From positions 434,001-498,000 of the forward strand of contig CDRNVI010000029.1 of the NCBI GenBank assembly GCA_977017575.1: a DNA stretch of 64,000 bases. Direction: 5' to 3'. Below, piece after piece: positions 1 to 10,077 of the stretch (its first letter is position 1; every line of letters begins with the position of its first letter). A model generated the notes under the pieces. It was given only the letters and a program-made list of their open reading frames with translations, had not been told where the DNA came from and did no database searches. Source of the stretch: Paramoeba atlantica. Its lineage: Eukaryota; Discosea. The position numbers were made by a program, and so were the translations under genes.

Positions 1-48
1 GGGCCTTACAACCTGCAAGTTGTTGGTTCGATTCCCGCTATAGACAAA
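1..48 (+). other. B-box / tRNA 3'-half-like sequence at window edge
   Basis: The window opens with a sequence containing a perfect pol III B box (GGTTCGATTCC, about 27-37), preceded by a 5-bp inverted repeat (ACAAC/GTTGT, 9-24) where an anticodon arm would sit. The T stem and acceptor do not pair well and the 5' half lies outside the window. It could be the end of a tRNA gene, a tRNA-derived SINE or chance. A similar B box occurs on the - strand near 51,565. Confidence 0.25.
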
Positions 49-732
49 ACTCGCAACCTGGCGGCCTCACTACAAAGGGAAAGCGATCAGGAGTGCCTTC
101 AAGGCCCACACCCAACCCCGCTCCCCTGGAGGACCCAGAACCGCCGAGCTGAACCAGGCTGCAGCGCAGCCGCTAAATTGCGAGCTGCTTACGTAAAGGA
201 TGCTTGAGGCACAGCCTACACGCCACTGTGTCAGACCAGTCACCACATGAGAAGGGGCTGGAGCGAACGCTCATGTGCGGAGCGCATACCTTCTTTTTTG
301 GAAGAAGCATATCTGTAACCTCGTATCATACCGGGGGGTATGGCATCGTGACCCAGGGTCGATAGCATACCCTCCCACCCCCGGTTTTTCAGGCAGAGAG
401 GGCGTGATGTCGACTTCTTGTTCGAGGCTCAAAAGAGGTTTCAGATGGTAAAAGAGATTTAATAGAAAAGTAATGACAAGCGGCACCAAATAAGGTAAAG
501 AGTGTTTTAACTAATTCAGTCTACTTTGCCTACATGCAATCATCCTAGCGGCCGAGCCTTTGAGCCCTCTCAAATAATGCCAAAAAAATTCTACACGAAT
601 GTACACGGATTACCACACAGCTCAAGTTTGAAAAAAAACTTTTATGAATTATAAAATATTTACAACCAAGAAAATTATAAGAGTCGAAAAATCACCCGTT
701 TGTAAAAATGTATAAGCGGGGGTGTAAAATAA
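49..732. other. Intergenic or repeat-derived DNA without a recognised gene
   Basis: Positions 49-420 are GC-richer than the flanks, with several short self-complementary stretches (for example ATACC/GGTAT near 330), resembling the untranslated parts of the LINEs elsewhere in the window. From 480 on the DNA is AT-rich and shows nothing coding. Confidence 0.4.
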
Positions 733-832
733 GTTTTAGTCGCTTCGTTAAGCGCGGTGGTTGTTGACAACATACAAGTCACTCATGCTGTGCGTTGATA
801 ACGGCCTCCGTGTTTAACGATGGACTAAAAAC
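733..832. mobile_element. 100-bp MITE, CTTCGTTAA family, copy 1
   Basis: The ends are imperfect inverted repeats about 38 bp long: the left end reads GTTTTAGTCGCTTCGTTAAG and the reverse complement of the right end reads GTTTTTAGTCCATCGTTAAA, both continuing into a GTTG(A/T)...CAAC core. No coding capacity. Related copies lie at 1955-2043 and 51040-51146. Confidence 0.6.
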
Positions 833-1216
833 GAAAAATTGGCTTCAAAAGCGGAACGAACAGGAAGGATTTGAAAAAAGAAGAAAATATTTAGAGCAGA
901 TGCAATTGATTGCAGGAAATGTAATTGATTGCTACAGTAAAATTGATTCCTAGCTTTGGGCTGGCCAAGTTTTATTACTGTGAACCCTTTTAATAGAGAC
1001 CCCCTTTTAATAGAAACAAAATTTTGGGGGAAGTTGTTGGGAATTGCTTTGGCGAAAGTAGAGAAGAAAAAGTGGAATGTTGCTTAAAATGTGAGGAAAA
1101 ATACTTAGAATTCACCTAACGTTCAATAGTCTCCACCATTCACCGCATCCGTGGAATCTCTTGTGAAATTAAAAGGAATTCAATATTGTACAAAATAAGA
1201 ACCGGGGAGCGAAACA

Positions 1217-1895
1217 TTATGAAAACCTGATCAATCGTTCTATGGGCGGCAGTTGCAGATATCGCGGTTTTAACGCAAGAGGGGGGGATAATAATGACGC
1301 GGAGGCCATAACACATAGTAAAGCAGAAGCTATGGAACGCGTTTCCTTTCGTCTCCTCTTACAAAAACTATCGTTATGGATATGATTCGAGAGCACACTT
1401 GTCTCGCATCTTCGAACGCCCTCGAAGAGATACATTCGCGTTTTCGAAAAATGTATTACGGGTGTGGCGGCGTTGGGGAAGAACTCAGTTGCCCCTGTAG
1501 ACGTTGATATCGCATTACACGCTGGGCAGAAAAACTGTATCGTCAAAATACAGTTCGACGCTACAGATTTGCAATATTCGGTGATGAGACTGCTGTTTTC
1601 GTCAATGGAGAAGTACAGGGCCATACGCTTGCACCGATCCCATGCGCCCAACCCAAAAGTAAGGATACCAACCCTAAGGAAATTGTAACAGCTTTCTTGG
1701 CTGGTATTTATGATTTTGGGATGGACGAGGTGTACCCCTGCCTCCAACAGTAACTTTTGAGCATGGTGCCAAGTCTCGTGAAACATCAACGATTTACACA
1801 GATACAGTATGTTGCGTCTCGCCCCTACCATGAAAGGGATTTATATCGACGTTAGCCGATCTGGTTGGGTCAAAGACGACGTGTACCCTCGCATT
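1217..1895 (+). pseudogene. Decayed pogo/Tigger-like DDE transposase
   Basis: This stretch aligns by eye along most of its length with the better preserved copy at 5640-6330 (shared blocks around GATCGTTC, GTCAATGGAGA and TTTTGAGCA(C/T)GG), but it is full of frameshifts and has no long frame. In the better copy the same region encodes a DDE_1-type transposase. It ends near 1895 where the other copy continues into its catalytic C-terminal part, so it is also 3'-truncated. The antisense open stretch over it is a shadow. Confidence 0.6.
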
Positions 1896-1954
1896 TTAAA
1901 AAACCATCTTCCTCTTAAAGGGGGTTAAGTTTGTCAATTTTCCTTTTCTATTCA

Positions 1955-2043
1955 CTTTGTTCAACACGGCGGTTGTTTTCAGCGCGAAGCTATGCTATTA
2001 AAAAAAAGCTTTAAATTGAATACTACCACCGCTTTTAACGAAG
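1955..2043. mobile_element. MITE, CTTCGTTAA family, copy 2 (degenerate)
   Basis: The left end CTTTGTTCAACACGGCGGTT matches, as an inverted repeat, the right end whose reverse complement is CTTCGTTAAAAGCGGTGGTA. It is about 89 bp with an A/T-rich centre and lies just upstream of the TRM1 gene. Confidence 0.5.
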
Positions 2044-2120
2044 AGATTAAAAAGAATTTGATAAAATGCCATCTTTTAAGTAAGAGGAATATAATGGGTA
2101 ATAATATTAGCGGATATATT

Positions 2121-2131
2121 GGATCTTTCAG
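2121..2131 (+). promoter_or_regulatory. Candidate trans-splice acceptor for TRM1
   Basis: A short pyrimidine run ends in CAG at 2131, 42 nt before the chosen ATG. The AG-to-ATG stretch is also pyrimidine-rich and free of other ATGs. Confidence 0.35.
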
Positions 2132-2172
2132 AAAACAATAACTTTATCCTTTTCCATAATTCGTTCTTCTTA

Positions 2173-3852
2173 ATGCATGAATTTGAGATAACAGAGGGTG
2201 AGGCTACAATACGAATCCAACCGACTACCGAAGGAAACGAAAGCCAGGAGCATACCCAGCGCTTGGGAACCTTTTACAACAAAGTTCAATCTGTCAATCG
2301 CGACCTTTCAATTTTAGTAGTACAAAACTATATTGCTTCTCTTTTGCCGAAAACGAAATCCCGTCGAAAAGGATTAAAAGACGGTGCTCGAATACTTGAG
2401 GCTTTAAGTGCCACTGGCATCCGTGCGATTCGTTACGCCAAAGAAATAGAAGGAATAGAGTATGTAATAGCAAACGACATGGATAAAAACGCAGTAGACG
2501 AAATCCGACGAAATGTCTCTCGTAACGGATTATCTGAGCGTCTAGTTCAGCCGTTGCACGAAGAAGCTAATGCGCTTATGAGGAGACTTGGTACTGATAC
2601 GCAAAATCGCGAAGATTCTACAAAGATAGACATCGTTGACCTTGATCCCTATGGTTCTGCGAGCCCATTTATTGATGCCGCTTTAGGATGTGCTGAAGAC
2701 GGGGGACTTCTCTGCATCACCTGCACGGATGCAGCAGTGTTATGCGGTAAACATATTGGGACATGTTATGCTAAATATGGAGCAACGCCTTCGCAGGGTC
2801 CATTTTGTCATGAAATGGCGCTTCGAATACTGTTGCACGCTATTGAACAAAGCGCGAATCGTCAAGGAAGGTACATACACCCATTATTGTCGGTTAAAGT
2901 TGATTTTTATTTTAGAGTCTACGTACAGGTGTTCAGTGGTTTAGCAGAAGTTAAGCTTTCGGTTTGCAAACGATCGTACAACATGCTTTGCACCCGTTGT
3001 GGTTTCTTCATGTCGCATCCTTGTGCAAGAACTCGAGCGCGGACTCGACCAACAAAACGAAATACTGTGTCAGATGCACAAAAAGCAGATACGCTCGAGG
3101 ACACAGATTCAGCGGTAGAAAATTCGAACAGCGCCCAAGACTTTGGCATATGCTCGCCACATATTCATCCGAAAGAGCAAAATCCATCTCTCCACGTATT
3201 TAATTCGACGTACAATTTTTCTTCAACCTCTTCAGCGCATGGATGCCCTTGTTGTAGTGGTTCCATGTGGTGCGCAGGTCCGTTTTATAACCAGGCGATG
3301 CACGACATTAATTTTGTCAACGAACTTGTTCAACAAGCTGCACTGCGCTCTCAACGTTCCTCACAGACTTTGCCTTCGCTATCACGGGTATGCGCTCTGC
3401 TGAACGGCGTGCGGGATGAACTACATGACGTGCCGCTCTATTATTCTATCCCTCGCATGTGCTCCGTAATTAAAATTCCTGTGCCTCGCCTGTGTGAACT
3501 CACCTCGGCGTTGGGACGGGACGGCTATCGATGTTCTCAGACTCACTGCAACCCTGATGGGCTAAAAACGGATTGTCCAGGCACAACATTGTACCGCATT
3601 TTGCTTGCGTACATGACCCAACGTACTTCCCAGGGTGCAGAAAGAAGAACCATTCTCCATCTAGAGGCTCTCACAAACATTAGTTTTAAGACAGATGATC
3701 AATACGATATCAGAACACGCAGGAAAAATTGTTTACCAGAGTTGGGGTTCGACATAAATCTTCCCCTGCGTAAATTCTTGCCTAATCCAGAGCCTAAGTG
3801 GGGGCCGAAACCTCGCCATAAAGCTGTGAAAACTAAAGAGAGCGCCCAATAG
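2173..3852 (+). CDS. TRM1: tRNA (guanine26-N2)-dimethyltransferase Trm1
   Basis: Makes N2,N2-dimethylguanosine at position 26 of tRNAs using S-adenosylmethionine, in the nucleus and/or mitochondria. The 559-residue product opens with the typical Trm1 start (EITEGEA) and has an SAM-binding segment (ILEALSATGIRAIRYA, near residue 75). The catalytic-loop motif DPYGS is at residues 158-162, followed by ITCTDAAVLCG. Two Cys pairs (CTRC near 277, CPCC near 375) match the family's zinc-binding C-terminal half. Length is normal for eukaryotic Trm1. The open frame extends upstream only through non-ATG codons, so ATG 2173 is chosen. The insert between the zinc pairs (about residues 290-370) is Ser/Thr-rich and variable. 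It is the first cellular gene of the one-strand array. Confidence 0.9.
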   Translation: MHEFEITEGEATIRIQPTTEGNESQEHTQRLGTFYNKVQSVNRDLSILVVQNYIASLLPKTKSRRKGLKDGARILEALSATGIRAIRYAKEIEGIEYVIANDMDKNAVDEIRRNVSRNGLSERLVQPLHEEANALMRRLGTDTQNREDSTKIDIVDLDPYGSASPFIDAALGCAEDGGLLCITCTDAAVLCGKHIGTCYAKYGATPSQGPFCHEMALRILLHAIEQSANRQGRYIHPLLSVKVDFYFRVYVQVFSGLAEVKLSVCKRSYNMLCTRCGFFMSHPCARTRARTRPTKRNTVSDAQKADTLEDTDSAVENSNSAQDFGICSPHIHPKEQNPSLHVFNSTYNFSSTSSAHGCPCCSGSMWCAGPFYNQAMHDINFVNELVQQAALRSQRSSQTLPSLSRVCALLNGVRDELHDVPLYYSIPRMCSVIKIPVPRLCELTSALGRDGYRCSQTHCNPDGLKTDCPGTTLYRILLAYMTQRTSQGAERRTILHLEALTNISFKTDDQYDIRTRRKNCLPELGFDINLPLRKFLPNPEPKWGPKPRHKAVKTKESAQ

Positions 3853-4221
3853 ACAGGTTGGGAGGCGTGGTTTATAAGGATTATTATTTCTATACCTAAC
3901 TCGCGATTTCGAAAAAAATGTGTAATTTTCTACAATTTAGCAATTTTCTCCTCAATTGACCTACAAGGTTCGTCTACAAGAACAATCTGCGCGAATGGAA
4001 CAAAAAGAGTAAAAAAATGAAGAGCAATACAGTAATACAGTAATGTACGATAGAGTGAGAAAGTTCAGGACACCTCGATACTGATGAATGCGTACACTAT
4101 TGTCAAGCAGTTACGCGACAGCCTTCCGAAGGCCTCACGGTTTAGGATCGATGAATGTAAAATTTATAATACTCCTTATACGCCTTACCCACATTTTCTT
4201 ATCATTTGTATCAAACGTAAA

Positions 4222-4336
4222 ACGTAATATCACATGACAAGTAACTCTGTGAGAGCTCTCGAATGCGCTATTATTTTCCAAAATTGGCCTAGTCATAGGA
4301 ATTTTGACTCCCCCCATATTTTCGTGCACCCCCCTG
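4222..4336. repeat. Solo right TIR of the GAGAGCTCTCG transposon family
   Basis: It matches the right end of the element at 52346-53059 nearly base for base (TCACATGACA, GAGAGCTCTCGAATGCG, AAAATTGGCC, then CCCCTG followed by TA at 4337-4338). No matching left end is present upstream, so this is a truncated copy or a solo terminus. Confidence 0.6.
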
Positions 4337-4734
4337 TATGTTTTCGTCCGTAAAGATAACACGGGCAGTATCCATATTTTAGTTCGACGCAAACTGAACC
4401 CTTTTTATTTTTTGTCGTTCGGTAAGCCCTTGACATAGCGGCCGAGCGGTATAAGTGTAATCCAGGGATGATAAGTCTCTCTGCACTGCTCTTTTTGAAA
4501 CTTGAGTATTCTTTTTCCGCAATTGGGCTGTTTTTCCGCAATTATGCGCCTTGATGGCTTAAATCTCGGTACTCCAACGGGTTCGAGAGGGGTTATTATC
4601 GTCATAATTTTCTTTTTATTATTTTTTTTGCGCTCAGGACTCAAAGTGTGTACTGGGGTAGTTTTCTTCTCTTACAAATATTTTTTAACGATCCTTCTAG
4701 AAACGCGAAGGTCTAGATGAGTGTACTGCCCAAG

Positions 4735-4784
4735 GTACCATTGAGTGTGGTGGCCTGATAGTGCTGCATATCACTCAATGGTAC
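4735..4784. repeat. Perfect 13-bp inverted repeat with 24-nt loop
   Basis: GTACCATTGAGTG (4735-4747) is exactly complementary to 4772-4784. It sits in non-coding DNA and could be a tiny MITE or an RNA hairpin; nothing else identifies it. Confidence 0.55.
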
Positions 4785-5512
4785 GAGTAAGATTGTCCTG
4801 CTTCAAGGGACCACGAATACTGAACTGTTCGTTGATTTTTCATACGCTAATAATGAAGAATAATGCCACACAATGCCCTTAGCCGCTCAAAATGAGTGGA
4901 TTACATGGGGATCTGAATTCGCCGGAGATGAACGGGGGATGAGAGCTCGCGTCGCAAGTTGACGAAGATCTTCTCTGTTAATGAGATTTACACGATTTTA
5001 GAATGTACAGCCCATTAGGCGCACCTCGGAGCCCCAGAACACATACAGAGAACATCCAAAAAGAACGATTGCAAGTCGCGCAACTCGATTCACAGGTGTC
5101 CTGGAGCTCTAAAGTCAGGTCAAATAGGAATGAGCAAGCATACCACAAGGTTAAGCCATTCCTTGGTCGCCAGCATGCGTAGGCGCATATAGACATCAAT
5201 CAAGGCACAAGAAAGAGTTCCGCTAGTATTCATTTGAAGGTACATACTTCGTTTTTATGCATCAGTAAATTGTGTTTTTCGCCTAAAAAATCTTACCTCG
5301 AAATTGCAAAAAACCTGTTCACATGTTTTTCTTTACTTGCATACGATCACTCTTTTGTTACAAAGCCGATTGAGTCGGAATCTCTATGGCAACATACATG
5401 TATACCTAGTACCCACGCGTACACTACTCTGATATACTACTTCAATGCACACGACACCTGGCCACAGGGAAACACCAACAACAAAAAAGTGTCAAACATG
5501 TGAACAGTTTTT

Positions 5513-6709
5513 TTGCATACTGTATACGAGAAGCGCGAAATCTGCCGATCGACTCTCTCGGTAAAGAGAATCCGAGAAAAATACGGAATTTCGCGAAGCG
5601 GAGTATATGAAATCCGTAGCCACGGTGTGAGCTACTTTCAAAAACTCATTGATCGTTCCATGGGGAACAACCACAGGAATCGTGCCTTTAACGTTCGAGG
5701 AGACGACTACAATGATCCCGAAGCAGTCTGCTACAATAAGTCTGAGGCAATGGAATGGGTACACCGCTCCTGCGTTCAAGCCTCCTCGTTATGGTGTCCC
5801 CTCACCAGAAATATTGTCATCGACATGATCCGACAAAATACGGGATTGACTTCAATTAGTGCTTTGGAAGACACTTATGCGAAGTTCAGACGGTACTACG
5901 GTTGGGTGTAGCGGCGGTGGGGCAGAATACAGTGCTTAGCCCCCGCTGATGTGAGCCTCAGAATTTCTCGTTGGGCTGAAAAGCTCTACGTTCAAAACAC
6001 AGTCCGTTGCTACCGTTTCGCGCTTTTCGGGGATGAAACCGCCATGTTTGTCAATGGAGAGGTGCAAGGGTACACACTTGCTCCGGTAGGGTGCCCGCAA
6101 CCTAAGGTAGTGGACACAAATCCAAAGGAAACAGTAACCGCATTTCTTGCGGGCGTTTATGATTTAGGGGCCGACGAAGTTTACCCGCTCCACCCGACTG
6201 TAATTTTTGAGCACGGAGCGAAGCGCAGAGAAAGCTTAACAATTTATTCGGAAACGACGAGTTACGCGAATAAATTCAAAGGGATATTTATTGATGCGAG
6301 CTCTTCTGGTTGGGTGCGAGATGATATATCCCCGCATACTTATACGATATTTATATACGATATTTATACACGATATTTATATCCCCGCATGATGTACCGA
6401 TACTTGCCACTTACCCTGGAACAATCTTCAACGGCCATCGTTACTGACGACTTCACGGGGCATCGCACTGATGATATTCCCGTCAACTGTGACCCGCACA
6501 CAATTCCTGGCGGGTGCACGAAAGCGATCCAAATCTACGACCGTGTATTCAATCGCCTATTTAAGAGGGCGTACAATGAGTTGCTCAGTGCATGGCGAAT
6601 ACAGAACTCTTCGTGTAAGGTAACTCGTTATTTGGTGCTGGAGTGGATAAAAGAGGCCTATTCGAGAGTGTGGGTAAAGCATCACAACACTATTCTTAAC
6701 GCTAACTAA
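5513..6709 (+). pseudogene. pogo/Tigger-like transposase, two broken frames
   Basis: The first frame (5513-5911) carries an HTH-like stretch (IREKYGISRSGVYEI) and lacks an ATG. The second (5951-6709) carries a DDE_1-like core: a GDETAMFVNGE block, then AIVTDDFTGHRTDDI for the second acidic position and a C-terminal helix-rich stretch (IQIYDRVFNRLFKRAYNELL). The two are separated by stop codons near 5909 and 5948; compared with the copy at 1217-1895 the break is a frameshift plus nonsense change. A triple repeat of ACGATATTTAT (6342-6385) expands the catalytic region. Family placement rests on the overall pogo pattern and is moderate. No terminal inverted repeats or TA duplication were located. 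Confidence 0.6.
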
Positions 6710-7235
6710 TGCTTCATCCAGACAATGACCGCGGGGACATGGACGCAGAGGGGTGGGATCAGTCAGTAGCGCATGATGATACTTTTGAATTGTAAAAGGG
6801 CTGTTAATTTGTTAGGTTATGATAAGTTTACGTAGGTTTGTTTCCGTGAGCTCTTAACGTTAGTCTTGTTTTTTCCCGTCGTGAACGTAAGTTCTTTCTT
6901 TCCACCTTTAGTTCATTTGTGTGAAACTTTGTATGAGTAGGAAGTTTGGGCTCGATTTTTACGTTAGAACATCTACAATTTAACTGAATGGAACCTTTAT
7001 AGCTACACAGAATATAGAACTGAATGTGAGCATGCATGATTTTTTGCTTGTTGTTAATTTTTTATTCCCAATTATAGTGTACATCAATAATGTATATCCT
7101 CCATGTACCCTTCACCCTTATGAAGAAGTGCCGCTTCACCCCTCATTGACGCCCTCCTTCCCGCCCTCTTCCTCTGCTCTCCTCGCCCTCCCTCCCTTTA
7201 CAATTTTGATTTTTTGCCGTATTATGAGTAAAAAA

Positions 7236-7264
7236 GGCGCCGCGAAGCGGCGCCAAATTTTTTT
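7236..7264 (+). terminator. Intrinsic-terminator-like hairpin plus T run
   Basis: A perfect 8-bp GC stem, GGCGCCGC (7236-7243) / GCGGCGCC (7247-7254), closes a GAA loop and is followed by AAA and a run of eight T's. This is the textbook shape of a bacterial rho-independent terminator, but in a eukaryotic setting it may be a palindrome of a decayed element. Function is unknown. Confidence 0.35.
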
Positions 7265-7558
7265 TCACACCCCCTTCATCGCCCCCCACCCCCTTTATTA
7301 TGGACAAAAGCCGAAAAAGTGTCCATATTAAAGGGGGGGTCACAGTACTATAGCTACTCAAGAAAAAGAGACGAGTAAATAAATTATCTCTGTTAAAAAA
7401 TGGAGTCGACGACTCAGACCAGAGTGTTAACAATATAGCCATCAAATTAAATAGTCAAGAACATTGATCTTCAGAATTGCATCAAAAGTGAATTCATTAA
7501 TCGAAAAAACAACGCGAAGAACAACGTACGCGATATTCAGGACGTAAAAAGCTGGACC

Positions 7559-7675
7559 AACTCCCTGGTGAGAGCTGGAACTGTTGAGCCAGGGGTTTCC
7601 CGGCCGAAAGGCCGCAGTCCTAACTCCCTGATGGGAGTCGGAACTGTTGAGCCAGAACTCCCCGGCCAAAATATA
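7559..7675. repeat. Tandem duplication of a ~61-bp unit
   Basis: Two consecutive units begin AACTCCCTG(G/A)TG(A/G)GAG and share GGAACTGTTGAGCCAG and CCCGGCC, with about 80-85% identity by eye. They lie just upstream of the structured 5' end of the LINE and may be the tail of an earlier insertion. Confidence 0.6.
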
Positions 7676-7741
7676 TGGAGATGTAAAAACGAAATTTTGA
7701 CGAAGTTTAAAAATCAAAGATTACTCACGCTGCATTGAGAG

Positions 7742-7874
7742 GCTTGGCGTCCGACCGTCTCTCCCACAGGAAGTGCGCGTGACTTTCCGAGCCGGGGCTA
7801 GCCAAGCTCTACTTCCTCTAGTGAGATGCAGTCTCCTATAACCCTGCTGGGGCAAAGCCGTAAGACGGTCGGAC
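7742..7874 (+). ncRNA. Candidate HDV-like self-cleaving ribozyme at LINE 5' end
   Basis: GCTTGGC (7742-7748) is complementary to GCCAAGC (7801-7807): a 7-bp helix starting with G, as P1 of the hepatitis-delta-like fold requires. The next 12 nt, GTCCGACCGTCT (7749-7760), pair perfectly with AGACGGTCGGAC (7863-7874). The order P1-P2-P1'-P2' gives the HDV-type pseudoknot. A CCCTGCTGGGG hairpin (7842-7852) could be P4, and CCGTAAG just before P2' could hold the catalytic C. CCC/GGG (7763-7765 / 7794-7796) could be P3, but its loop is longer than usual. HDV-like ribozymes at the 5' ends of R2-type and trypanosome L1Tc elements are established, which fits the position about 100 nt before the LINE frame. 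It could also be another structured leader. Confidence 0.5.
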
Positions 7875-7976
7875 ACCCCCCTTTTTATTTATTTCGCTTC
7901 GCGCTGCATTGACACAGAATACTCCTCCTCGAACGCACTTGGCAAAGCCGTCACAAAGAAACCGCGCGGCGGTGAC

Positions 7977-8900
7977 GTGCCAGGCTTACGACGATTCCGC
8001 ATATCACACGTGACCCGTAAGACTCAACCCATTGAACAACTCCAACGTTGCCCGGAGGTCACATACGACGCGCCATATAGAATCCGTGATGCTCCCGTCA
8101 AGGTGTCAAAACTACCGCCCACTAAACCAAGTGTCCCTTGTGCCCATAAATGCCAGGACAAATCAGCATGCCTTCACGTATGTTGCAAAGTGAAACCCGA
8201 AAGGTCTGTTCATCCTAGAGTCCCTCTTCCCTCTTCGGAAGCCGTGGCTATAGACAGTTCACTAGCTCCCGGTAGAAGGCCCTGTAAGCATACGTGCCGC
8301 GACAAGACAAATTGTTTGCACCAGTGCTGCAAAATAGGAGTCCTCATCACGGGTGCTACAGATAATCCTCGACCAGAACGGCACCTCGGGGAGTCACCAC
8401 TAACACGGCCACATAGCCCACCGACAGTAGCCACATCGATAGAAACCGATCCGCAAGTCTCAACAGATGCCATACCGAGCGAAGAGGCCCAGTATGAGGA
8501 ACTGTCAACCGGTAATCCGCCGTCGTCCGCCGTAATATCAGCAAACACGGCCAACTATCGCCCGTGTCGGCACATATGCAGCAATAAAACTCAGTGCAAA
8601 CACCAATGTTGCAAGACAGGGGTCATGATCGTCGAAGAAAACAGTCAGAATCGAGTATGGTCACTTAGGAATTTGTTTACGAGGACATTTCCTGCCGATG
8701 CTAGCATAATATCACCACAGAATCACCCTAGCTGGCCATCCGAGACAGGAAACTTGAGCGGTACTCAGGCTGTAAACCACGAACTCTCTCATACACGCAC
8801 TCCCCCGGAACCTCATGTTAGTAGAGATAGCAATATAGAACGGATTATCAATTCGGAAGGTATCGTCAGATCTACAATTGAGCGTAGGAAATGTAAGTAA
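7977..8900 (+). pseudogene. LINE N-terminal zinc-module ORF (5' part)
   Basis: The frame is open for about 300 residues but has no ATG before residue 217; R2-type elements commonly lack an AUG start, so this may be original. It encodes three copies of the module CxHxCxxKxxCxHxCC: CAHKCQDKSACLHVCC, CKHTCRDKTNCLHQCC and CRHICSNKTQCKHQCC, separated by Pro/Ser/Thr-rich linkers. The same Cys/His pattern is known from the C-terminus of HFM1/Mer3-type helicases and presumably binds zinc and nucleic acid. Beyond about 8800 the frame runs through the start of the Tc1-type transposase gene in another reading frame and is no longer LINE sequence. A fourth module lies at the start of the frame at 10078, beyond the insertion. 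Confidence 0.65.
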
Positions 8901-9807
8901 CATTAAGAAAAAGTACCTACCCAACTTAGTTAACAAACCGAAAACAGGTCGCCCTCGCAAGCTTACAGAGACATGCTCCAATCGCGTCCGCCGCCTCATC
9001 ACCAGCGGTGCAACTAAGGATGCAGTCGCGACCAGTAAAAGGTTGAGAGATGAGGGGGTTGCAGATGTTTCGCCCCAAACCATTCGGGTTTCCCTTCGGA
9101 AGCGTGGTTTGAAGGGGAAGAAGAAATTACGGAAACCCCACCTTACGAAGCGTCACAAAGCTCTACGTCTTGCCTTTGCGAAGAAGTATGAGCATTGGAC
9201 GAACGCCGACTGGAGCCGTGTGCTTTTCACTGATGAAAGTAAGATCTGCCGTTTCGAGTCGAATGGCAGCCGGTGGGCGTGGGTGAGCTTTGGGGAAGCA
9301 CTTTCAGAGCGAAATACACACAGCACCGTGAAGTACGGTGGGGGATCCATCATGGTATGGGGGTGTATGATGGCTCACGGCGTGGGCTCCATTGCTCTGG
9401 TTCATGGCAACATGAATGCTGAACAGTACGTTCAAATACTTCAACAGAATTTGTCTCCTTCCCTCCACAAGTTGGAAGTCATGAAGGACCGGATCATCTT
9501 CCAACAAGATAATGATCCAAAGCACACGAGTAAGAAGGCCCGGGAATTCCTTCGTTTACAAGAATTGTGTGTCCTAGACTGGCCCCCGCAGTCTCCCGAT
9601 TTAAATCCCATAGAGCACCTATGGGGCGAGCTCAAAAAGTCGACTGCGGATCATCCAGATCCTCCCGTAGGAATGTTGGAACTTTGGGAACGCGCCCAAA
9701 AAGCATGGGCAGACCTTCCTCCGAGTGCATGTCTTCCTCTTGTCCGTAGCATACCCCCTCGTTTGAGGGCAGTAATTAGGGCGAAGGGGGGACTTACGAA
9801 GTATTAA
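8815..9807 (+). pseudogene. Tc1/mariner-type transposase, DD34E, one nonsense codon
   Basis: Cut-and-paste transposase of the Tc1 group. From the only nearby ATG (8815) the frame gives MLVEIAI, a TAG at 8836, then an N-terminal HTH (NGLSIRKVSSDLQLSVGNV) and the GRPRKLTE linker. The catalytic triad is visible: LFTDESK (first D), FQQDNDPKHTSK (second D) and 34 residues later PIEHLW (E), so the spacing is DD34E. The rest of the domain is uninterrupted to 9807, so only the early TAG disables this copy, unless translation starts downstream of it. It lies between zinc modules 3 and 4 of the LINE. I did not find matching terminal inverted repeats; the 3' flank (9885-10083) instead has a short inverted pair, AAAGTGTTCAA...TTGAACACTTT. 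Confidence 0.8.
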
Positions 9808-10077
9808 GTTTTGGTCATTTTGGTTTGGTAAGGGTGAAGTAAGGCAAAGTTTTGGTCAAAAAAAAATAATCTCAAAAAAGTGAAAAAAGTGTTCAAGTGT
9901 TGGGATCGCATTATATCTTTCATAGTTTTTTATTGTAAGATCGTTGATGAAGTCTAAGTACGTGGGAATGTAAGCACTACTCCAGCCTACACTACTGTAA
10001 TATACTACTGCATTATCCTCTGCATCTCTTTTGTAAAATATAAAAACATTAAAATTTGTGAAAACATTTGAACACTT
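9808..10077. repeat. Inverted-repeat-bounded 3' flank of the Tc1-type gene
   Basis: AAAAAAGTGTTCAAGTGTT (near 9883-9903) is inverted relative to AAAACATTTGAACACTTTTG (10060-10079), enclosing about 150 bp. The stretch 9985-10085 resembles 5425-5520 upstream of the pogo-like copy. This may be a small non-autonomous element or the eroded right end of the Tc1 insertion. Confidence 0.4.

Larger units (their letters stand above)
3853..5512. other. Long spacer with repeats, no gene seen
   Basis: No open frame with family features. It holds a solo TIR (4222-4336) and a hairpin (4735-4784). Positions 5410-5510 resemble 9970-10085 (shared TACACTACT and ATATACTACT blocks and an AACAT(K)TGAACA(S)TTTT end), so both appear to be termini of the same repeat family. 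Confidence 0.5.
6710..7741. other. Spacer with hairpin, pyrimidine tract and tandem duplication
   Basis: No gene seen. It contains a C/T-rich tract (about 7140-7200), a GC-rich hairpin followed by T's (7236-7264) and a roughly 61-bp tandem duplication (7559-7675). Confidence 0.5.

Noticed and set aside
1217-1831. 204-codon minus-strand frame
   Set aside because: It lies antisense to a decayed pogo-like transposase aligned with the copy at 5640-6330; no motif of its own.
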